The position numbers were made by a program, and so were the translations under genes. Positions 46,234-48,884 of a stretch of 48,884 nt of DNA are shown here, piece after piece; within the stretch, counting starts at the first letter, position 1; each line of letters begins with the position of its first letter. Source of the stretch: Desulfobulbus sp. Tol-SR (GTDB lineage: Bacteria; Desulfobacterota; Desulfobulbia; Desulfobulbales; Desulfocapsaceae); contig JROS01000015.1 in assembly GCA_000769715.1 (NCBI GenBank), positions 1 to 48,884 of the forward strand, given 5' to 3'. A model generated the notes under the pieces. That model was not told the origin of the DNA, made no database searches, and saw nothing but the letters and a program-made list of their open reading frames with translations.

Positions 46234-47927
46234 CTAACCCTTTTCCGGGTACATCGCCGTGAAGGTCTTTTCCGATTCGGCGGTGCCGATCATGATCATC
46301 TCGTCATCGGTCTGGAACGGTTCCGTCGGATCGGGGTTGATCAGCATGCGGCCCTGACGCCGGACGGCAATGACACTGCAACCGGTGTTCTGACGAATGC
46401 CGCTGTCGATGAGGGTTTTTCCGGCAAGGTGGAGGTGGACCCGGTGACGGAAAATATTCAGCCCCTCGGTCAGCATCAGCACCTTGCCGGGGAGAGGAGG
46501 TTGATGATGGTATTGGCCGCCATCGACGCATGGGACATGACCAGGTCGGCGCCGGCGGTGTGGAGGATGTTGATGTTCCGGTCGAGGTTGGAGCGGCAGA
46601 TGATCTGGATGTCGGGCCGCAGCCGCCGGCAGTAGATCGTCAGGTAGATGTTCATCTCGTCACTGTGGGTGGTGATGAACACCGAGGGGGCGTCGGCGAT
46701 GCCGGCCCGGCCCGGGACCTCGTGATCGGCGGCGCTGCCGACGATGGTGTTCTCGAGGCCTTCGATGATCCGGGGGTTCTTGTCGATGATGCGATAGGCG
46801 ATTCCTTCCTCTTTGAGGGCGGCGGCCGCCGCCTTGCCGACCCGACCGCCGCCGAGGATCAGGACCGGGGCGTTGATGGTATGCGCCTCCTCCACGTAAC
46901 TGTCATAGGCCGCCAGTTGCTTCTCTGAACCGGCGAAGACCAGGACGGTACTCGATTCGATGCGGGTCTCCGGTCCGGGCAGGCTGAATTGACCGCGATT
47001 CCACAGGCCGACGACGTTGACGCCGAGTTTCTGGCGCAGGCCAATCTCTCTGATCGTCCTGCCCACCAGGCGGGTGCGCATCGCCGGGGCGGCGGCGATG
47101 ACCAGGTCCTCATAGCGGTAGGTGATATTGGCGAGCGTCCGCCGGCCGAGCGTGCGCCGGGCCAGGGACTGGCCGAGCATGTTCATGAACTGGAAGACAT
47201 GGCTGCAGCCGGCCAGCTCCAGGATATCGATGGAGTCGTCGAGATCGGCGTTGGCGGCGATCAGTACGTCCGGGGAGATGCTGCGGACGATGAAGGTGAT
47301 GCTGGTGTTTTTCATATCGTTGTTGACGGCCACCACCAGTGCCGCCTTGTCGACGCGGGCGCGGAGATAGGTGTCAGGGTCGTCCAGTTCGCCCACCAGG
47401 ACCTGCAGGCCCTGGTCCACCAGATCGAGGGCCTGCTGCACCTCCGGGATGAGGATGACGTAGTCGTGCCCGTACCGAAGGAGGCGGCCGATGAGGGCGA
47501 TGGTGATCGGGTCGTAGCCGGTGATGATGACATGGTTGGCGAAATTCTCCGGCAGCTGCCGGGGAGCCCGTGATTTGGACTGGGCCTCGAGCCAGGGGGC
47601 ATAGAAGAACTGGATGAAGGCGAAGGGCAGCATGATCAGCAGGAAGACGATGCCGGAGAGGAGGACGATGATGGAGAAGATCTTGCCGATATCGCTCTCG
47701 AAGGTGATGTCGCCGAAGCCCAGGGTCGACATGACCGTCAGAGTCCAGTAAAAGCCGGTGATGATCGAGTAGTAACGGCCCTCGAGGTTCATGATGACAT
47801 GAAAGAGGAGGCTGTACGCCACGATGAACAGGCTGAGCAGGAAGAGGAATTCGAGCAGGGTGCGGATATTGCGCCGGGTCCGCCGGTTCTGCATCAGATA
47901 GATGATCTGGGAGGGGAGGTATTTCAT
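46234..47927 (-). pseudogene. potassium channel protein with RCK/TrkA domains, frameshifted near its C-terminus
   Basis: Two membrane helices flank a pore with selectivity filter STLGFGD (about residues 67-73). RCK1 follows (HVIITGYDPITIALIGRLL; its nucleotide motif is degenerate), then a TrkA_C-like part and RCK2 (VLILGGGRVGKAAAAALKEE, intact GxGxxG). The frame stops after NLLSPARC at about 46476, but the other frame continues with VLMLTEGLNIFRHRVHLH, AGKTLIDSGIRQNTG and a C-terminal TrkA_C domain ending at TAG 46234-46236. Observed CCCCGGCAAGG would need one more G (CCCCGGGCAAGG, giving SPGKVLML). As a sequence it is broken, but a single indel error is as likely as a real lesion. Confidence 0.88.
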
Positions 47928-48375
47928 GGTCGCAGAGGCCAGGAGTGAATCGTTTGCCGGTATGATTCCGGCTGGTTGGAATTGATGATCAAGGGGGAAT
48001 GGAAGCGAAGCGGCCCTCGATCAGATTATTCCGGTCCATTGGATGCTGCGGCATACGGTAAGAATCTGATCGCTGCCGTCATAGTATCAAGAATACTCTT
48101 CCCGATGCCAAATTCAAGCTGCAGGGGCAACTCACTGAAGTCGGCTCGATATCCAGCCTTCCGATTTTTTGTTCCGGTCCCGCAGACCAGGCGTGATGCA
48201 AGGATTTGCCTGGCGACCTGCCGAATGTAGTTGAAAACGTCTGCCAGGTGTCCGATGATGAATTAATACCGGTCAATGTGGACCGGAGATTCGGCTCTCC
48301 TGGGGACCGGTTCGAAGCTCACAACGACGACAATCCGCGGGTTGTCGTCTGATCTTCCACGAGGAGGCAGAGGAA
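47928..48375. other. intergenic region with a possible gene remnant
   Basis: 448 bp. From about 48200 to 48352 one plus frame reads DLPNVVENVCQVSDDELIPV, then NVDRRFGSPGDRF and a short tail, with local codon bias but no start codon; it faintly resembles the C-terminal region of a sugar epimerase, which I cannot confirm. The rest shows nothing. Confidence 0.3.
48326..48349. promoter_or_regulatory. 24-bp palindrome upstream of the CBS gene
   Basis: GACGACAA-TCCGCGGG-TTGTCGTC: eight perfectly paired bases in each arm, CCGCGG at the centre, ending 26 bp before ATG 48376. No T run follows, so an operator or 5'-UTR hairpin is more likely than a terminator. Confidence 0.45.
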
Positions 48376-48884
48376 ATGGAAAAGATGCATGTGCACGACC
48401 TGATGGTTCCGGCAGACAGGTTTCCGAAGATTTCCAACCGGGCGAGTTTTTATGAGGCAGTCAATGCCCTGGAGATCGCTCAGCAGAAATTTATGGCTGG
48501 GGAAGCCCAGCAGAGGATCCTGCTGGTGGAGGACGATGGCGGCAGAATCATTGGCAAGCTCAGCCCTATCGATCTGTTGCGCGGACTGGAGACCAACTAC
48601 AGCCGGGTGGTTGCCGAGAAGACCCTCTCCCGCTATGGTTTCGGCAATATCTGGAAAACCATCCAGGAAGACTACAATCTCTGGGGCGATCCTTTTCACG
48701 ACCTGTGCCGCAAGGCGGCACAGGTTCAGATACAGGACTTCCTCAAAGGTCCATCCGAAGGACAGACCGTGGGAGTGGATGACCTCATGGCCAAGTGCTT
48801 CCACCTGTTCGTGATGAATCGGCATGACTCGCTGTTTGTGGTTGACGGCGAGCGGATTGTCGGGCTGCTGCGGTTTTCGGATGT
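48376..48884 (+). CDS. CBS-domain protein, cut by right window edge
   Basis: 169 codons present. It starts at ATG 48376 (MEKMHVHDLMVPADRFPKIS) with GGAGGCAGAGG upstream. First CBS motif MVPADRFPKISNRASFYEAVNALE, then ILLVEDDGGRIIGKLSPIDLLRGLE; after a helical insert (about residues 75-130) a second CBS unit VDDLMAKCFHLF and DSLFVVDGERIVGLLRFSDV runs into the edge. CBS pairs bind adenosine nucleotides and regulate enzymes or transporters. Stand-alone or with a C-terminal domain cannot be told. Confidence 0.88.
   Translation, partial: MEKMHVHDLMVPADRFPKISNRASFYEAVNALEIAQQKFMAGEAQQRILLVEDDGGRIIGKLSPIDLLRGLETNYSRVVAEKTLSRYGFGNIWKTIQEDYNLWGDPFHDLCRKAAQVQIQDFLKGPSEGQTVGVDDLMAKCFHLFVMNRHDSLFVVDGERIVGLLRFSD

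Overview
This is a GC-rich bacterial chromosomal window of about 48.9 kb with roughly 37 protein genes. I see no rRNA, tRNA, CRISPR array, transposase or phage gene. The gene content suggests a Gram-negative anaerobe, most likely a Desulfobacterota (Desulfobulbales-like) bacterium. The clues are a soluble fumarate-reductase-like flavoprotein clustered with HdrB- and HdrC-like subunits, the carboxyspermidine route to polyamines, a sucrose-phosphate synthase/sucrose synthase pair, an RND pump with an outer-membrane channel, and an omptin-type outer-membrane protease. The lineage is inferred from gene content, not proven.

Layout, left to right. (1) Positions 1-4.3 kb, minus strand: a polyamine operon speA > carboxyspermidine dehydrogenase > nspC, with nspC cut by the window edge. 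(2) 5-9.4 kb: small ABM-domain protein, pyrF, a damaged small ORF, an omptin, an exported hypothetical protein and surE. (3) 9.4-12 kb: divergent ilvY/ilvC with recognisable operators, promoter and terminator. (4) 12-16 kb: exported helix-hairpin-helix protein, UspA, a VKOR-thioredoxin fusion and a TRIC/UPF0126 membrane protein. (5) 16.1-20 kb: a four-gene redox operon (HdrC-like, HdrB-like, 2Fe-2S/4Fe-4S subunit, flavoprotein). (6) 20-23 kb: orphan LivK-like binding protein, DedA protein, PfkB sugar kinase. (7) 23-26.4 kb: a two-component system whose kinase is frameshifted in this sequence, then a haem-binding EB_dh protein with palindromic sites upstream. (8) 26.4-33 kb, minus strand: an RND efflux operon and its TetR regulator. 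(9) 33.3-36.2 kb: uracil/xanthine permease, VanZ-like protein, metallo-beta-lactamase-fold protein. (10) 36.2-41.1 kb: a PhnD-type hybrid sensor kinase coupled to an HD-GYP response regulator. (11) 41.1-45.7 kb, minus strand: sps-susA sucrose operon. (12) 46.2-47.9 kb: an RCK-type potassium channel, also frameshifted. (13) the start of a CBS-domain protein at the right edge.

The most interesting items are the four-gene redox operon (an SdhA/FrdA homologue with Asn where the covalent-FAD His should be, an extra N-terminal region of about 90 residues, and HdrBC-like partners but no membrane anchor or HdrA), the kinase/REC-ArsR/EB_dh regulatory unit, the PhnD-kinase/HD-GYP pair, and the sucrose operon. 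At three places a single missing base would restore a reading frame (about 6440, 23871 and 46480). This pattern could reflect uncorrected sequencing indels, so the apparent pseudogenes should be treated with caution.
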